A stretch of 64,000 nucleotides of DNA from Clostridium sp. (GTDB lineage: Bacteria; Bacteroidota; Bacteroidia; Bacteroidales; Bacteroidaceae). The translations under genes were made by a program, and so were the position numbers. The DNA lies in assembly GCA_023663705.1 (NCBI GenBank), contig JAMPGY010000002.1, positions 175,615 to 239,614 on the forward strand, in the 5' to 3' direction. How positions within the stretch are numbered: position 1 is the stretch's first letter; each line of letters opens with the position of its first letter. Positions 26,353-36,513 of this stretch are shown here, piece by piece. The notes under the pieces were generated by a model, which was not told the origin of the DNA, made no database searches, and saw only the letters and a program-made list of their open reading frames with translations.

Positions 26353-29139
26353 TCACCGCCGGATCATAAACTTTGCAGTGGCTTGCCTGTTTCCATACAG
26401 GGCTTTCACCACATACACCCCCTCGGGTAATGTGGAAATGTCCAAGGTAATAGGTTCATTGCTGCCGGTGTGAGCCGACAACAATGAACGACCTTGCAGA
26501 TCAAAGATTTGATAATTCGCTGTTGTCCCGGTATCACACTGTAGTTTCAGTATCTTGCCACCGGGAAGGACATCGGCATGCAGTATTCCGTTCATTCGTG
26601 TCGGAGTACTCAATCCATCGGTCAGTCCGTTGGCCAAGTCATTCACTTGTTTGGCAGACAGAGCGTAGTTGTAGATACGGAAATCATCTATCCGTCCTTT
26701 AAACAGCGGATCGGCTACAAATTGACTGCGTCCGATATAATTCATCACCGGTCGGAAATCAGAGGGACGCAGGGTCAGGTCAGTGGTCGAAGCTACAAGT
26801 GCACCGTCCTGATAGAGATTCACCCCGTTATTGTCCAAAGTTACAGCTACATGTATCCAACGGTTGAGTTTGGCGGTCAGGGAGACATTGCTTTCCATGA
26901 TCTGCTCCTCGCCATTGTTCTTGATGGCCAGTCGCAAACGATTGCTACCGGCATTCGGTGTCAGGAAGATATATTCGTCCTCGCCATTACCAAAATCAAA
27001 GATGCGTTGCCAGGCCTCTCCGCCGCTCCAGTAAAACCACGTGGCGATAGTGAGTTGACGATGATTGACTATGGTTGCAGGCAACTGTGCGAATCCTGTG
27101 CTACCGTCCAAATTCAGGGCATATTGTCCGGTCTTTCCGACTACATATGAAGGATTATTGAGGGTGGATGCATGGTTACAACAATGTGTCCGATCAAACA
27201 ACTGTTCCTCAAAATCATAATTTGCGACCAAGGTCTCCGCGTCAGTAGGAGTAGCTGCCACTTCATCAGAGGATGCCGAAGTATTAAAACTCTGATCCAC
27301 TGTTTTCACTATATAATAATAGGTATGTCCGATCTCTGCCTTATTGTCAACAAAGGACGTGTCCGTCAGATTGCGTGCTATGATACAATAGTCTGATCCG
27401 GAAGTTTCGGAACGTAACAAAGTGAATGTGGACGTAGCTGCGGCTGCGGGGTTCCAACTCAGGCGGATTGCAGCAGGAAGTGGCTGTGCCGTCAGTCCAT
27501 CTGGAGCGGCTGGAACAATGAAACGCGGTCGAATTCCCGGAGAATTGAAGCGCCAAAGTTGTGCATCGTTACCGTCCTTTACACTTTGAATCACTTTGTC
27601 GCCCGACATGGTCAGGCAAAGTGAACTGTGCCGATTGCGGATGTAAAACCAATTGTTGCCGGCATATTCGAGATACCATTGTTGGTTGGCGTTGTTGTTG
27701 ACCGCATATGCAATCACCTCCGCATTGTTGTCAAGCGACCAGTTGAGGACGTCCAATGCCTGACTGCTACTGACAGACGTGATATAATAGTAACTGAAGT
27801 CACCACCGATACGCGGATCTACCGGTCTGACCTCCCATTTAAACTTGTCGTTAGAACTATAATAATCGAAGCATAGCTTGTCTCCGTTCATTTCCAATAA
27901 TTTGCGATTGTATTTATTAGTCAGCAGATATGTGCCGTCTACAACCGGTTCCACATCCTCTCCCCAAGTGATGTTAATTATCTGCTCGGCATTGGTCTGT
28001 CCGGCCTGATAACCGTTGCCTCCCGGGAGTTCCATCACGTATTCACGTTGTGGTCCGTGCCCGTTGTAAAACACATCACGCTCTTTGGACAGCAGGCGAT
28101 AGGTTGTCGTGACAGCCTGACGTTCAGATGTTCCGCCAAAAGCTTGTACCCGTCCGTCCGGAGCACGATAGACAGAGGCTGCCGTCCAGTTGGGGCGATG
28201 CTCGGCATAGCCCAATCGTTCACCGTGGCTGGCCTTGCAGAACTCTCCCCGTGCATATTCTGCCGGTCCCCACCAGATGCCGGTTTGCAAACCATATTCC
28301 AGCCCCACCATAGCCTCCATCACATTGTGCATTTCATCGGCTGTAGCATGTTTGCCCTGTTGGCGCAATGTGATGTAAAAGTTGGCAAAATTGTCAAAAG
28401 AACCAGCCAGTTGATGCGTGTTTCCCTCATCAAGATGCTCGTTCAGCGACTCAAACCAGGGTAGTGCACGATCACAATTCAAGGTGTTGCCTCCACAGAT
28501 GCGTATATTGTCAAAGCGACTGTTTGCCTGTAGTGCGGAAGCTATTTCACCAAACCCGTTCATACGGACGGGTTCCCAAATGTCCTGACTTCCGTTTACC
28601 CATTGATTCCATCCGTAATCCGGTTCGTTGAATGGTGCCACAGACACAATCTCATAGCCGGCTTCCTGAAAATAACGCGCGGTGACATCAATCAACTGTA
28701 CCCATCGGTCAGCATTCTGTCCATACCATGCATCCACAGACGGATGGTCGCAGTTGAGGGTCAGTTTCACATCGGGAGCGGCAAATCCGAGCAACCGCAA
28801 ACGTTCCGTTATAGCATCCTTCTGTTCCTGTTGCAGGTCGCCATCTACTAAAGCATGGGTAGGCTGAAACGATACCCTGATCACACTCACGTTGTCCCGG
28901 CCCATAAAGAGCAGGCAACGTCGAAGATTCTGCTCGTGTATCCACGCCTCGTCCGCTCCCCATTCCACTTCACGGACCACCCCTTGCTGGGACAACCGGA
29001 AGGGCAATAATCGGTCGGTGACCGGTTGGGCCGTGATGCCGCACACCGCATCACGGTATTCATCACTCCCGGCCTGTGCCGGTCGGCTGCACCATCCGGC
29101 ACAGAACAAAAAAAATAATAAAACCTTGTCGTGTCTCAT
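26353..29139 (-). CDS. Large secreted glycoside hydrolase (clan GH-A-like) with ricin-type, FN3, LamG and sorting-tail domains
   Basis: A 928-residue secreted protein with a signal peptide cut after about residue 23. Residues 30-400 look like a (beta/alpha)8 glycosidase of clan GH-A: VSVAPFNEPDYGWNQW has the acid/base Glu after Asn, and HNVMEAMVG is a candidate nucleophile strand. Then come a ricin-type/CBM13-like lectin region (about 405-545, with NQQWYLEYAGNNWFYIRNRH), a fibronectin type III domain (about 555-640), a LamG/concanavalin-like domain (about 645-815) and a C-terminal Por-type sorting domain ending GVYVVKALYGNRQATAKFMI. The exact GH family was not identified; GH30-like galactanases are one possibility. 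It would act on complex plant or host glycans outside the cell. Confidence 0.78.
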   Translation of the reverse strand: MRHDKVLLFFLFCAGWCSRPAQAGSDEYRDAVCGITAQPVTDRLLPFRLSQQGVVREVEWGADEAWIHEQNLRRCLLFMGRDNVSVIRVSFQPTHALVDGDLQQEQKDAITERLRLLGFAAPDVKLTLNCDHPSVDAWYGQNADRWVQLIDVTARYFQEAGYEIVSVAPFNEPDYGWNQWVNGSQDIWEPVRMNGFGEIASALQANSRFDNIRICGGNTLNCDRALPWFESLNEHLDEGNTHQLAGSFDNFANFYITLRQQGKHATADEMHNVMEAMVGLEYGLQTGIWWGPAEYARGEFCKASHGERLGYAEHRPNWTAASVYRAPDGRVQAFGGTSERQAVTTTYRLLSKERDVFYNGHGPQREYVMELPGGNGYQAGQTNAEQIINITWGEDVEPVVDGTYLLTNKYNRKLLEMNGDKLCFDYYSSNDKFKWEVRPVDPRIGGDFSYYYITSVSSSQALDVLNWSLDNNAEVIAYAVNNNANQQWYLEYAGNNWFYIRNRHSSLCLTMSGDKVIQSVKDGNDAQLWRFNSPGIRPRFIVPAAPDGLTAQPLPAAIRLSWNPAAAATSTFTLLRSETSGSDYCIIARNLTDTSFVDNKAEIGHTYYYIVKTVDQSFNTSASSDEVAATPTDAETLVANYDFEEQLFDRTHCCNHASTLNNPSYVVGKTGQYALNLDGSTGFAQLPATIVNHRQLTIATWFYWSGGEAWQRIFDFGNGEDEYIFLTPNAGSNRLRLAIKNNGEEQIMESNVSLTAKLNRWIHVAVTLDNNGVNLYQDGALVASTTDLTLRPSDFRPVMNYIGRSQFVADPLFKGRIDDFRIYNYALSAKQVNDLANGLTDGLSTPTRMNGILHADVLPGGKILKLQCDTGTTANYQIFDLQGRSLLSAHTGSNEPITLDISTLPEGVYVVKALYGNRQATAKFMIRR

Positions 29140-29227
29140 GAATAAGATGTATTTGTTTCACAAAGAAACACTTTTTTCTTTTCTTGCACAAGTGCAGACC
29201 TGAGTTGAAAATAAAAAGGCAAATATA

Positions 29228-29259
29228 TTTGGTGTACATGCGGATTCTTTCTACTTTTG
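29228..29259 (+). promoter_or_regulatory. Promoter of the cobalamin riboswitch transcript
   Basis: TTTG (29228-29231), 20 bases, then TACTTTTG (29252-29259) fits both Bacteroidetes promoter boxes exactly. The predicted start near 29266 is only a few bases before the riboswitch. Confidence 0.8.
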
Positions 29260-29271
29260 TGTAGTGTATGA

Positions 29272-29442
29272 TACGGTTTGGCATTTTCCTCTGCGGAGAT
29301 GCCGATTAAAAGGGAATCAGGTGAAAGGCCTGAACAGTCCCGCTGCTGTAAGTTCCATCAGGAAAAGCAAACAAGTTGCCCCTGCCACTGGTCGATGATC
29401 GGGAAGGCGTTTGCTTTCGGAACAAGTCAGAAGACCTGCCGC
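29272..29442 (+). ncRNA. Cobalamin (B12) riboswitch aptamer
   Basis: The core features of the cobalamin aptamer are in order: GATTAAAAGGGAAT near 29304, the GGTGAAAGGCCTGAACAGTC three-way segment (29320-29339), CCCGCTGCTGTAA (29339-29351), the B12-box-like TGCCACTGG (29383-29391) with GATCGGGAAGGCG, and the closing GTCAGAAGACCTGCC (29426-29440). GCAAAC (29366) and GTTTGC (29409) pair as a peripheral stem. It should bind a cobalamin and lower downstream expression. The usual targets (btuB-type receptors or cob/cbi genes) are absent. The next gene starts more than 400 bp later and has its own promoter. Confidence 0.9.
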
Positions 29443-29704
29443 ATTGCCCGATATTCACATCCCTTGCGAGGACGAGGGTGTGACACGATGATTTCTCATC
29501 CCGATTGTGGTACACTACAGTGTGTGGCATCCAAAGCGGATTATACCGTACGCGTCGGATTTGCCCAGTTTTTATCGGGACTTCCTTCTTGCCATAGTGT
29601 CCGATACACCCGAAGGATACGGCATGTCTGTTTTTGCCCCACACTGTTTTTTATATTCAGTTTTCTATATCTGTTTTGAAAACGATGATTCCCCTCAAAA
29701 AACC
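29443..29704 (+). other. Non-coding stretch between the riboswitch and the SGNH operon promoter
   Basis: There is no recognisable gene. A 63-codon open frame (29488-29679) begins after the aptamer but has a Cys/Arg/Phe-rich, unconvincing C-terminus. CCACACTG followed by six T (29639-29652) could pair with CAGTGTGTGG near 29519 to make a terminator, but the loop would be over 100 bases, so support is weak. It may be the riboswitch expression platform or the scar of a lost gene. Confidence 0.4.
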
Positions 29705-29735
29705 TTGGCACATTGTCTGAAAAAGACTAACTTTG
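29705..29735 (+). promoter_or_regulatory. Promoter of the SGNH-SGNH-MBOAT operon
   Basis: TTGG (29705-29708), 19 bases, then TAACTTTG (29728-29735). The -7 box is exact and the -33 box is partial. Transcription would start near 29742, well downstream of the riboswitch. Confidence 0.65.
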
Positions 29736-29865
29736 CACGAAATATCTTGCAGCAACCAGATGTTCGGGTAAAAGGATTGGGAGAAGGCAGGATGAGGACG
29801 TTTATTAAATCAAAGATGCAATGCCGATGGAGTGAGCGACGCACTTTTTAGGCTATAGTGGTGAA

Positions 29866-31359
29866 ATGAGAGCGTATAAAACAGTACTGTTTATTTTTAG
29901 TGTGTTGGCTGGGTTAGCCTTGGTTTGTTTTGTTTTTCCACAGGAAGGTATCCGATTGGGAAACATACAATTGGACTTTCCTTCATTAACCCGGGTGTTG
30001 GGGCATGCCGCTACAATAGAGGAGACAGACACAATGGGTGCAGAACCGGTTCTTACTCCGGAACAATTGATGCAGCAACGTCTGGAGGCTCTCCAGCTGG
30101 CTAAAGAAAACGAGTTTATGGAATACTGCACCAAAGCTCCTGCCCGCTTCTATCTGCCGGAAGGCAACACGGCCTATCTGGATGATTTCTTCGAAGCCTT
30201 GGAAGGTGCCGGCAAGAAGCATGTGCGTGTGGTTCATTACGGTGATTCACAATTGGAATGCGACCGTATTACAAGCGGACTGCGCGAAGAGTTTCAGGAA
30301 CGTTTCGGCGGCTGTGGAGTGGGGCTTATTCCTGCTGTTCAGACGGTACCCACTTACACGTTGGGACAGACGGCCTCACCTGCGGATCTGCCCCGTTATC
30401 TTGCCTATGGACCGTCCGATATGCGTGTCTCGCACAACCGTTATGGCATGATGGCCCAGATGACCAAGGTGGACGGAAATGCCCATTTCACGTTCCGCGC
30501 CCGCGGGGGCAAGGACTACAGTCATTCGCAACAGTTCTCCCGTGTGACTGTAGTGGCTCAGGGTGAGGGTACCATTCGTGTCACTGCTGCCGACTCCACA
30601 TACACGCTGATTGAAAATGCGGAATCACAAGGTGTCGGTTTCCACACGTTGAATCTGTCCCGTGCTGTCAGTCAGGCGTCGGTGAGCATAAGCGGACACT
30701 GGGAATTGTATGGAATGATGCTCGACGGAACCAAGGGGGTATCGGTGGACAATATCCCCATGCGCGGCGCATCAGGTACATTCTTCACCCGGATAAACCG
30801 ACAAAGCATAGAACCGTTTTTCAAGAAAGAGAATGTAGGACTCATTATCCTGCAATACGGTGGAAACTCGGTGCCCTATCTGAAGGGGGACAAAGCCATA
30901 GCCAACTATAAGGAACAATTGAAATCGCAGATTGCCCTGTTCCGTTCCATGTCGCCCCGTTCGTGTATTCTCTTTATCGGTCCCGCCGATATGGCCACAA
31001 GCATCCAGGGCACCATGCAGACTTATCCCCAGTTGGACAGAGTGGTGGATGCCATTCGCGAGGCTGCCGAAGAATCGGGAGTTGCTTTTTGGAATCTCTA
31101 TGCCGCGATGGGAGGCAAAGGTTCTATGGTAAAATGGGTAGGTGTCAAGCCACCTTTAGCCGGGTCGGACTATGTGCATTTCACCCCAAAAGGCGCACGG
31201 GAAGTGTCTCATATGCTGTTCGAGACCTTCCAATTGTATTATAAGTTCTATCGTTTCCGCACGGGCAAAGATAAAGTGACCCTGCCGGAGGACAGTTTGA
31301 CAGCAGTGGATTCCACAGCTGTCGTGAGCGATAGCATAAATCCAATCATCCCCAGATGA
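29866..31359 (+). CDS. SGNH/GDSL-family envelope protein
   Basis: A 497-residue protein with an N-terminal membrane anchor or uncleaved signal (about residues 6-25) and an extracytoplasmic SGNH domain. The catalytic Ser128 lies in HYGDSQLECDR (GDS block I). GGNSV gives a block III-like Asn, and DYVHFT holds the Asp435/His438 pair of block V. SGNH proteins esterify or de-esterify polysaccharides; next to an MBOAT protein they usually finish the transfer of acyl groups to an extracellular polymer. The coding end overlaps the next gene's ATG by 4 bp (ATGA), showing coupled translation. An Asp/Ser-rich tail follows the catalytic region. Confidence 0.85.
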   Translation: MRAYKTVLFIFSVLAGLALVCFVFPQEGIRLGNIQLDFPSLTRVLGHAATIEETDTMGAEPVLTPEQLMQQRLEALQLAKENEFMEYCTKAPARFYLPEGNTAYLDDFFEALEGAGKKHVRVVHYGDSQLECDRITSGLREEFQERFGGCGVGLIPAVQTVPTYTLGQTASPADLPRYLAYGPSDMRVSHNRYGMMAQMTKVDGNAHFTFRARGGKDYSHSQQFSRVTVVAQGEGTIRVTAADSTYTLIENAESQGVGFHTLNLSRAVSQASVSISGHWELYGMMLDGTKGVSVDNIPMRGASGTFFTRINRQSIEPFFKKENVGLIILQYGGNSVPYLKGDKAIANYKEQLKSQIALFRSMSPRSCILFIGPADMATSIQGTMQTYPQLDRVVDAIREAAEESGVAFWNLYAAMGGKGSMVKWVGVKPPLAGSDYVHFTPKGAREVSHMLFETFQLYYKFYRFRTGKDKVTLPEDSLTAVDSTAVVSDSINPIIPR

Positions 31360-32630
31360 AGCATTTATCCCTATATATTATTGTCACTGCGGTTCTGTCG
31401 GCCTGTGTCGGTGAGAAAGCCTTGGCACAGCGATTGATTGAATTGACGCCAAAGAGTGTGCCACACTACAGTTGTGTGCATTACGACTGCGACACGTTGG
31501 AGTTTCCCGGCGGACGGCAGGCGTTCAACCGCTTTTACAACAAACTCAATACTGTTGTCTATGAAGAAAGGGACAGCAGTGTTTCCATTCTCCATATCGG
31601 CGGCAGTCATGTGCAGGCCGGTTTTTTCAGCAACCGCATGCGTAGCAACATCAGCCGAATGTCCGCCACCACACAGGGCAACCGTGGCTGCCTGTTTCCC
31701 TTTCGGGCCTTGCGCACCAACGCTCCTGCAGGCTACGAAATCAGTAGTACGGGCAAGTGGAACGGAGCACGCTGCGTGGAGAAGTATCCTGCTCGGATCT
31801 TAGGCCTGACGGGAGCCTCCGTTCAAACCGCAGACACACTGGCTTCGCTCACTATTGATTTATCCGCATGCGACTCCTCACGTTGGAGTTTCAACCGGCT
31901 TCGGGTGTTGGGAACCGCATCTTCGGAACAAGTAACCCCTCTGATAGAGTGGGGAAACGACACTCTGCGACCGGCGACGGTGGTCGCAGGGGACAGTTAT
32001 CTGTTCCATCTGCCGACCGATACCAATACCTGTCGTATTGTGTTTGAGGGAATGGAAGAGGGAGCCTTTGAACTGCGCGGACTGATTCCCGAACAGACAG
32101 GAAAAGGGGGAATTACCTATCACGAGGCCGGAGTGAACGGCGCGGCTGTACCGTCGTGGTTGAAGTGCGAACTGTTTGCACAGGAACTCAAATACATAGC
32201 TCCGGACATGGTGATTTTTGGCATCGGTATCAACGATGCCAATGTCCCGGCTTCCCAATTCAATCCGGAGACATTCAAAAACAACTATCGCGAACTGATG
32301 GAACGTATTCGTTCGGTGAGTCCGGATTGTGTGTTTCTGTTTGTTACCAACAACGATTGTTTCCTGCGGGTGAAGCGTTACAAGCGCACCTACAATCCCA
32401 ATACCTTGAAAGTGGAGAAGGCTTTTCGTGAACTAGCCGCCGAATGCGGTGGAGCGGTATGGAACCAGTTCCGTGTGATGGGCGGCTACCGTTCTTCGGC
32501 CTCATGGCAGTATGCCGGTCTGATGCGTGCCGACCGCATTCATTTCACACGTGAGGGATACGAGTTGTTGGGAGACTTAATGTATAATGCACTACTTACA
32601 GATTATTTGCAGTTCAATGGAATTAAGTGA
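31356..32630 (+). CDS. Second SGNH/GDSL-family protein, lipoprotein
   Basis: A 424-residue probable lipoprotein (lipobox Leu14-Ser-Ala-Cys17). The SGNH fold is visible, but block I is HIGGSHVQAG with Gly replacing the Asp of GDS while Ser84 is kept. GIGIND gives the block III Asn, and DRIHFT has the Asp393/His396 pair near the C-terminus. The catalytic residues are thus present. The protein is a divergent paralogue of the preceding one and may use a different acceptor or remove acyl groups. It overlaps the upstream gene by 4 bp and ends one base before the MBOAT start codon. Confidence 0.83.
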   Translation: MKHLSLYIIVTAVLSACVGEKALAQRLIELTPKSVPHYSCVHYDCDTLEFPGGRQAFNRFYNKLNTVVYEERDSSVSILHIGGSHVQAGFFSNRMRSNISRMSATTQGNRGCLFPFRALRTNAPAGYEISSTGKWNGARCVEKYPARILGLTGASVQTADTLASLTIDLSACDSSRWSFNRLRVLGTASSEQVTPLIEWGNDTLRPATVVAGDSYLFHLPTDTNTCRIVFEGMEEGAFELRGLIPEQTGKGGITYHEAGVNGAAVPSWLKCELFAQELKYIAPDMVIFGIGINDANVPASQFNPETFKNNYRELMERIRSVSPDCVFLFVTNNDCFLRVKRYKRTYNPNTLKVEKAFRELAAECGGAVWNQFRVMGGYRSSASWQYAGLMRADRIHFTREGYELLGDLMYNALLTDYLQFNGIK

Positions 32631-32631
32631 A

Positions 32632-34485
32632 ATGTTTGTCGTATGCAGGGAGTATCTGAAGAGCGTGTTCTCGTTCGATCCCAATAGTCCGCTGCTCTTT
32701 ACGCAGTTTCAGTTCTGGGCCTTCTTTGCCATAGTATTCGCTTTCTTTGCCTTGTTCAAGAACAGACGCCTGCTGCGCAACAGCTACCTGTTTTTCATCA
32801 GTCTGCTGTTTTACTACAAGACAAGCGGATTGTTTGTCGGATTATTGATGTTGGTTACATGCACCGACTTTTTCATTGCCCGTGACATAGCAGCTACGCA
32901 GACACCGTGGAAACGCCGTCTGCTGTTGACAACCAGTGTGTGTATCGACCTTTCCATTTTGTGCTACTTCAAGTACGCCTATTTCTTCACCGATGTGATC
33001 AACTCCATCTTCGGCACATCCTTTGCCGTCACCAATGTGGCCGCCGAGGGGGCAAACACGCTGATGGGCACCTCCTTCTTCAATGTGGATCGCATTATTC
33101 TGCCTGTGGGAATCTCTTTTTATACGTTCCAGGTCATCAGTTACACTGCGGATGTATACAAAGGACTCATCAAGCCGGTGCGCAATCTGCTCGACTTCGG
33201 ATTCTATGTCAGTTTCTTCCCCCAGCTGGTGGCCGGTCCCATTGTCAAGGCCAGCGACTTTATACCACAGCTCTATCGCAAATACAACCTCAGCCGGATG
33301 CAGTTCGGCATTGCCGTGTTCTGGATTCTGAACGGACTGGTCAAGAAGATCGTACTGAGCGACTATCTGGCGGTAAACTTCATCGACCGTGTGTTCGACA
33401 ATCCGCTCCTGTTCTCCGGCTTCGAAAATCTGATGGCCTTGTTTGTCTATTCGCTTCAGGTCTATGCCGATTTCTCCGGCTACACGGATATAGCCATCGG
33501 TCTGTCTCTGTTGATGGGATTTCATCTGCCCCTCAATTTCAATTCGCCTTATAAAGCTCAAAACTGCGGCAATTTCTGGAAGCGCTGGCACATCTCCCTG
33601 TCCCGTTGGCTACAGACTTATCTATATATACCGTTGGGCGGTAACCGGAATGTGACTTCCGGCACTTTCTTATGGTTGGGCACTATCACGCTGGCCGCTC
33701 TCATTCTGTCCGACAGTTGGTGGGTGGCAGCCTGTGTGGTTATGCTGGCTTTGGCCGTAAGCTTCACGGCATACCGGCATCCGGAGAAACGTCGCAACAT
33801 CAGTGCCAATCTCAACTCTATGATCACCATGTTGCTTGGCGGATTATGGCATGGAGCCAGTTGCAACTTCATGATATGGGGCGGATTGAACGGATTGGGC
33901 ATGGTGGTGTTCAAATTCTGGCGCGACATGCGTCTGACGGTGCGTATCATATCCACCTTGGGCTTATCCCTCCTGCTTTATGTGCTTCATGCGTTTTATC
34001 CTATGCCCCTGTGGAATCTCCTGCTCGTTTTCACGGCTTTCATCGCTGTGAGTTGCATCATCCGCTGTGCGTATGAATGGACGGGAATCCGGGGAAGTTT
34101 CGGATGGTTGGAGCGTGCCTGGTCGATTGCCGTCACGTTCACCTTCATCACCTTCACCCGTCTGTTCTTCCGTTCGGGCTCCAATCTCGATCCGGCTGTT
34201 GCCAACGAGACGGCTTGGCAGATCGCACGTGATATGGTGACCCAGATCGGAAGCCAGTGGAATGCCAATGTATGGGATGTAACCGTTGCTTATAAAAACG
34301 TATTCCTTCTCTTCGCAATCGGAATGCTTATTCATTGGTTGCCCGAACGGATGAAGCGCATCTACCGCATCCGCTTTGCCCGCATGCCTCTGCCTGTCAT
34401 CTGGGCCGCAGTGGTGGCTACGGTCTTCATTGTCTATCAGTTTGTAACGGCCGAGATGCAACCGTTTATCTACTTCCAGTTCTGA
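32632..34485 (+). CDS. MBOAT family membrane O-acyltransferase, AlgI-like
   Basis: A 617-residue polytopic membrane protein of the MBOAT family, closest in pattern to AlgI/PatA/DltB-type acyltransferases. FWKRWHISLSRWLQTYLYIP and GGLWHGASCNFMIWGGLNG contain the invariant catalytic His, and SFYTFQVISYTADVYKG and VAGPIVKASDFIPQL are also typical. Such proteins pass acyl groups (often acetyl) from a cytosolic donor across the membrane for transfer to alginate, peptidoglycan, teichoic acid or exopolysaccharide. The ATG at 32632 was chosen because it directly follows the previous stop. The two SGNH proteins upstream are the expected periplasmic partners. The polymer is unknown. Confidence 0.9.
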   Translation: MFVVCREYLKSVFSFDPNSPLLFTQFQFWAFFAIVFAFFALFKNRRLLRNSYLFFISLLFYYKTSGLFVGLLMLVTCTDFFIARDIAATQTPWKRRLLLTTSVCIDLSILCYFKYAYFFTDVINSIFGTSFAVTNVAAEGANTLMGTSFFNVDRIILPVGISFYTFQVISYTADVYKGLIKPVRNLLDFGFYVSFFPQLVAGPIVKASDFIPQLYRKYNLSRMQFGIAVFWILNGLVKKIVLSDYLAVNFIDRVFDNPLLFSGFENLMALFVYSLQVYADFSGYTDIAIGLSLLMGFHLPLNFNSPYKAQNCGNFWKRWHISLSRWLQTYLYIPLGGNRNVTSGTFLWLGTITLAALILSDSWWVAACVVMLALAVSFTAYRHPEKRRNISANLNSMITMLLGGLWHGASCNFMIWGGLNGLGMVVFKFWRDMRLTVRIISTLGLSLLLYVLHAFYPMPLWNLLLVFTAFIAVSCIIRCAYEWTGIRGSFGWLERAWSIAVTFTFITFTRLFFRSGSNLDPAVANETAWQIARDMVTQIGSQWNANVWDVTVAYKNVFLLFAIGMLIHWLPERMKRIYRIRFARMPLPVIWAAVVATVFIVYQFVTAEMQPFIYFQF

Positions 34486-34529
34486 CGGCCGAACGCAAGT
34501 GTTGGTGCCGTCCCTCATTAAACAAACAA

Positions 34530-34572
34530 AATAAGATGCAGAAGATATTGTCCTATCAGTCTGCATCTTATT
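34530..34572. terminator. Bidirectional terminator between the MBOAT gene and mscL
   Basis: A perfect 13-bp stem pairs AATAAGATGCAGA (34530-34542) with 34560-34572. It lies between the convergent gene ends at 34485 and 34609. No long T-run is present. Confidence 0.65.
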
Positions 34573-34608
34573 CTGCTATTTATTGTATATCCGGAATCAG
34601 GCAGAAGG

Positions 34609-35043
34609 TCAGGCCTTCTTCTGCTCTTTCAGCAAATCCCGTATTTCAGTGAGCAAAAGTTCCTCTTTGCTCGGCGCCGGCGGTGCGGGCGGGGTGGAGG
34701 GAGTCTCCTTCTTTGCCGTGAAGCGCATGATAGCCTTCAACAACAAGAATATACAAAAAGCCACAATGATGAAGTCGAGTGTGTTTTGCAGGAAGTTACC
34801 GTAAGTTATAGTGGCCGGTTCCGTACCTTCCGGTGCCAGCGGATTCTGCGGGAGGGTAAACTTTAAGTCCGTAAAGTTCACTCCGTTAATCAAATATCCG
34901 ATAGGTGGCATGATCACGTCATTGACCAGCGAGGTCACTATTTTACCGAATGCACCGCCGATGATGACACCGACAGCCATATCCACTACGTTGCCCTTCA
35001 TGGCAAAGGCTTTGAATTCCTGTAAGAAGCTACTTTTTCCCAT
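34609..35043 (-). CDS. mscL: Large-conductance mechanosensitive channel
   Basis: A 144-residue inner-membrane channel that opens under high membrane tension to release solutes on hypo-osmotic shock. It has the MscL N-terminal helix ([21 protein letters not shown]), the pore-lining TM1 with the [21 protein letters not shown] segment, a periplasmic loop, TM2 ([17 protein letters not shown]) and a charged C-terminal helix bundle ([15 protein letters not shown]). The cytoplasmic linker is Pro/Ala/Thr-rich. It converges on the MBOAT gene across a shared terminator. Confidence 0.97.
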   Translation of the reverse strand: MGKSSFLQEFKAFAMKGNVVDMAVGVIIGGAFGKIVTSLVNDVIMPPIGYLINGVNFTDLKFTLPQNPLAPEGTEPATITYGNFLQNTLDFIIVAFCIFLLLKAIMRFTAKKETPSTPPAPPAPSKEELLLTEIRDLLKEQKKA

Positions 35044-35094
35044 TTTTTTTGTGATATTTATGATTGTATGGATGCGAATTTAAAAAGAAATTCG

Positions 35095-35102
35095 TAATTT
35101 TG
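35095..35102 (+). promoter_or_regulatory. Putative -7 promoter element upstream of the small lipoprotein and gapA
   Basis: TAATTTTG matches TAnnTTTG 21 bases before the small ORF and about 180 before gapA. No proper -33 box is visible. Confidence 0.4.
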
Positions 35103-35122
35103 CATTGCAATAAAGCAAAAAA

Positions 35123-36288
<1,166 letters not shown>

Positions 36289-36316
36289 TTCACCGATAAC
36301 ATTTTCAGAAACCCAT

Positions 36317-36354
36317 ACGGGCGTACCTGCATCAGTCGGGTACGCCCGTTTTGC
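36317..36354 (+). terminator. Intrinsic terminator of gapA
   Basis: An 11-bp perfect GC-rich stem (ACGGGCGTACC, 36317-36327, with 36339-36349) is followed by TTTTG, 28 bp after the gapA stop. Confidence 0.88.
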
Positions 36355-36480
36355 ATGATGCGGACCATGTTGCAGTTTCTCTCATCACGCACTGTAGCAA
36401 CTTCGGTTCATCTTGGTCGAATAGTATCGCTTGGTTAAAGATAATACTTGTATTTATGCGGTAAGCAAAGAGATTTTTTG

Positions 36481-36488
36481 TAATTTTG
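36481..36488 (+). promoter_or_regulatory. Putative -7 promoter element for the Gate-domain membrane protein
   Basis: TAATTTTG matches TAnnTTTG 25 bases upstream of the ATG at 36514. A -33 box is not apparent. Confidence 0.4.
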
Positions 36489-36513
36489 CCCCACTTTTAA
36501 TTAACCGCAAATC

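Noticed and set aside
21600-29139. Polysaccharide utilisation locus
   Set aside because: GH43 and the large glycosidase are present, but there are no SusC/SusD genes, no hybrid two-component or ECF regulators, and unrelated genes lie between.
29488-29679. 63-codon open frame directly after the riboswitch as the regulated gene
   Set aside because: No plausible start region; the C-terminal residues are an unusual Cys/Arg/Phe mix, and no family is recognised. Kept only as part of the non-coding stretch.
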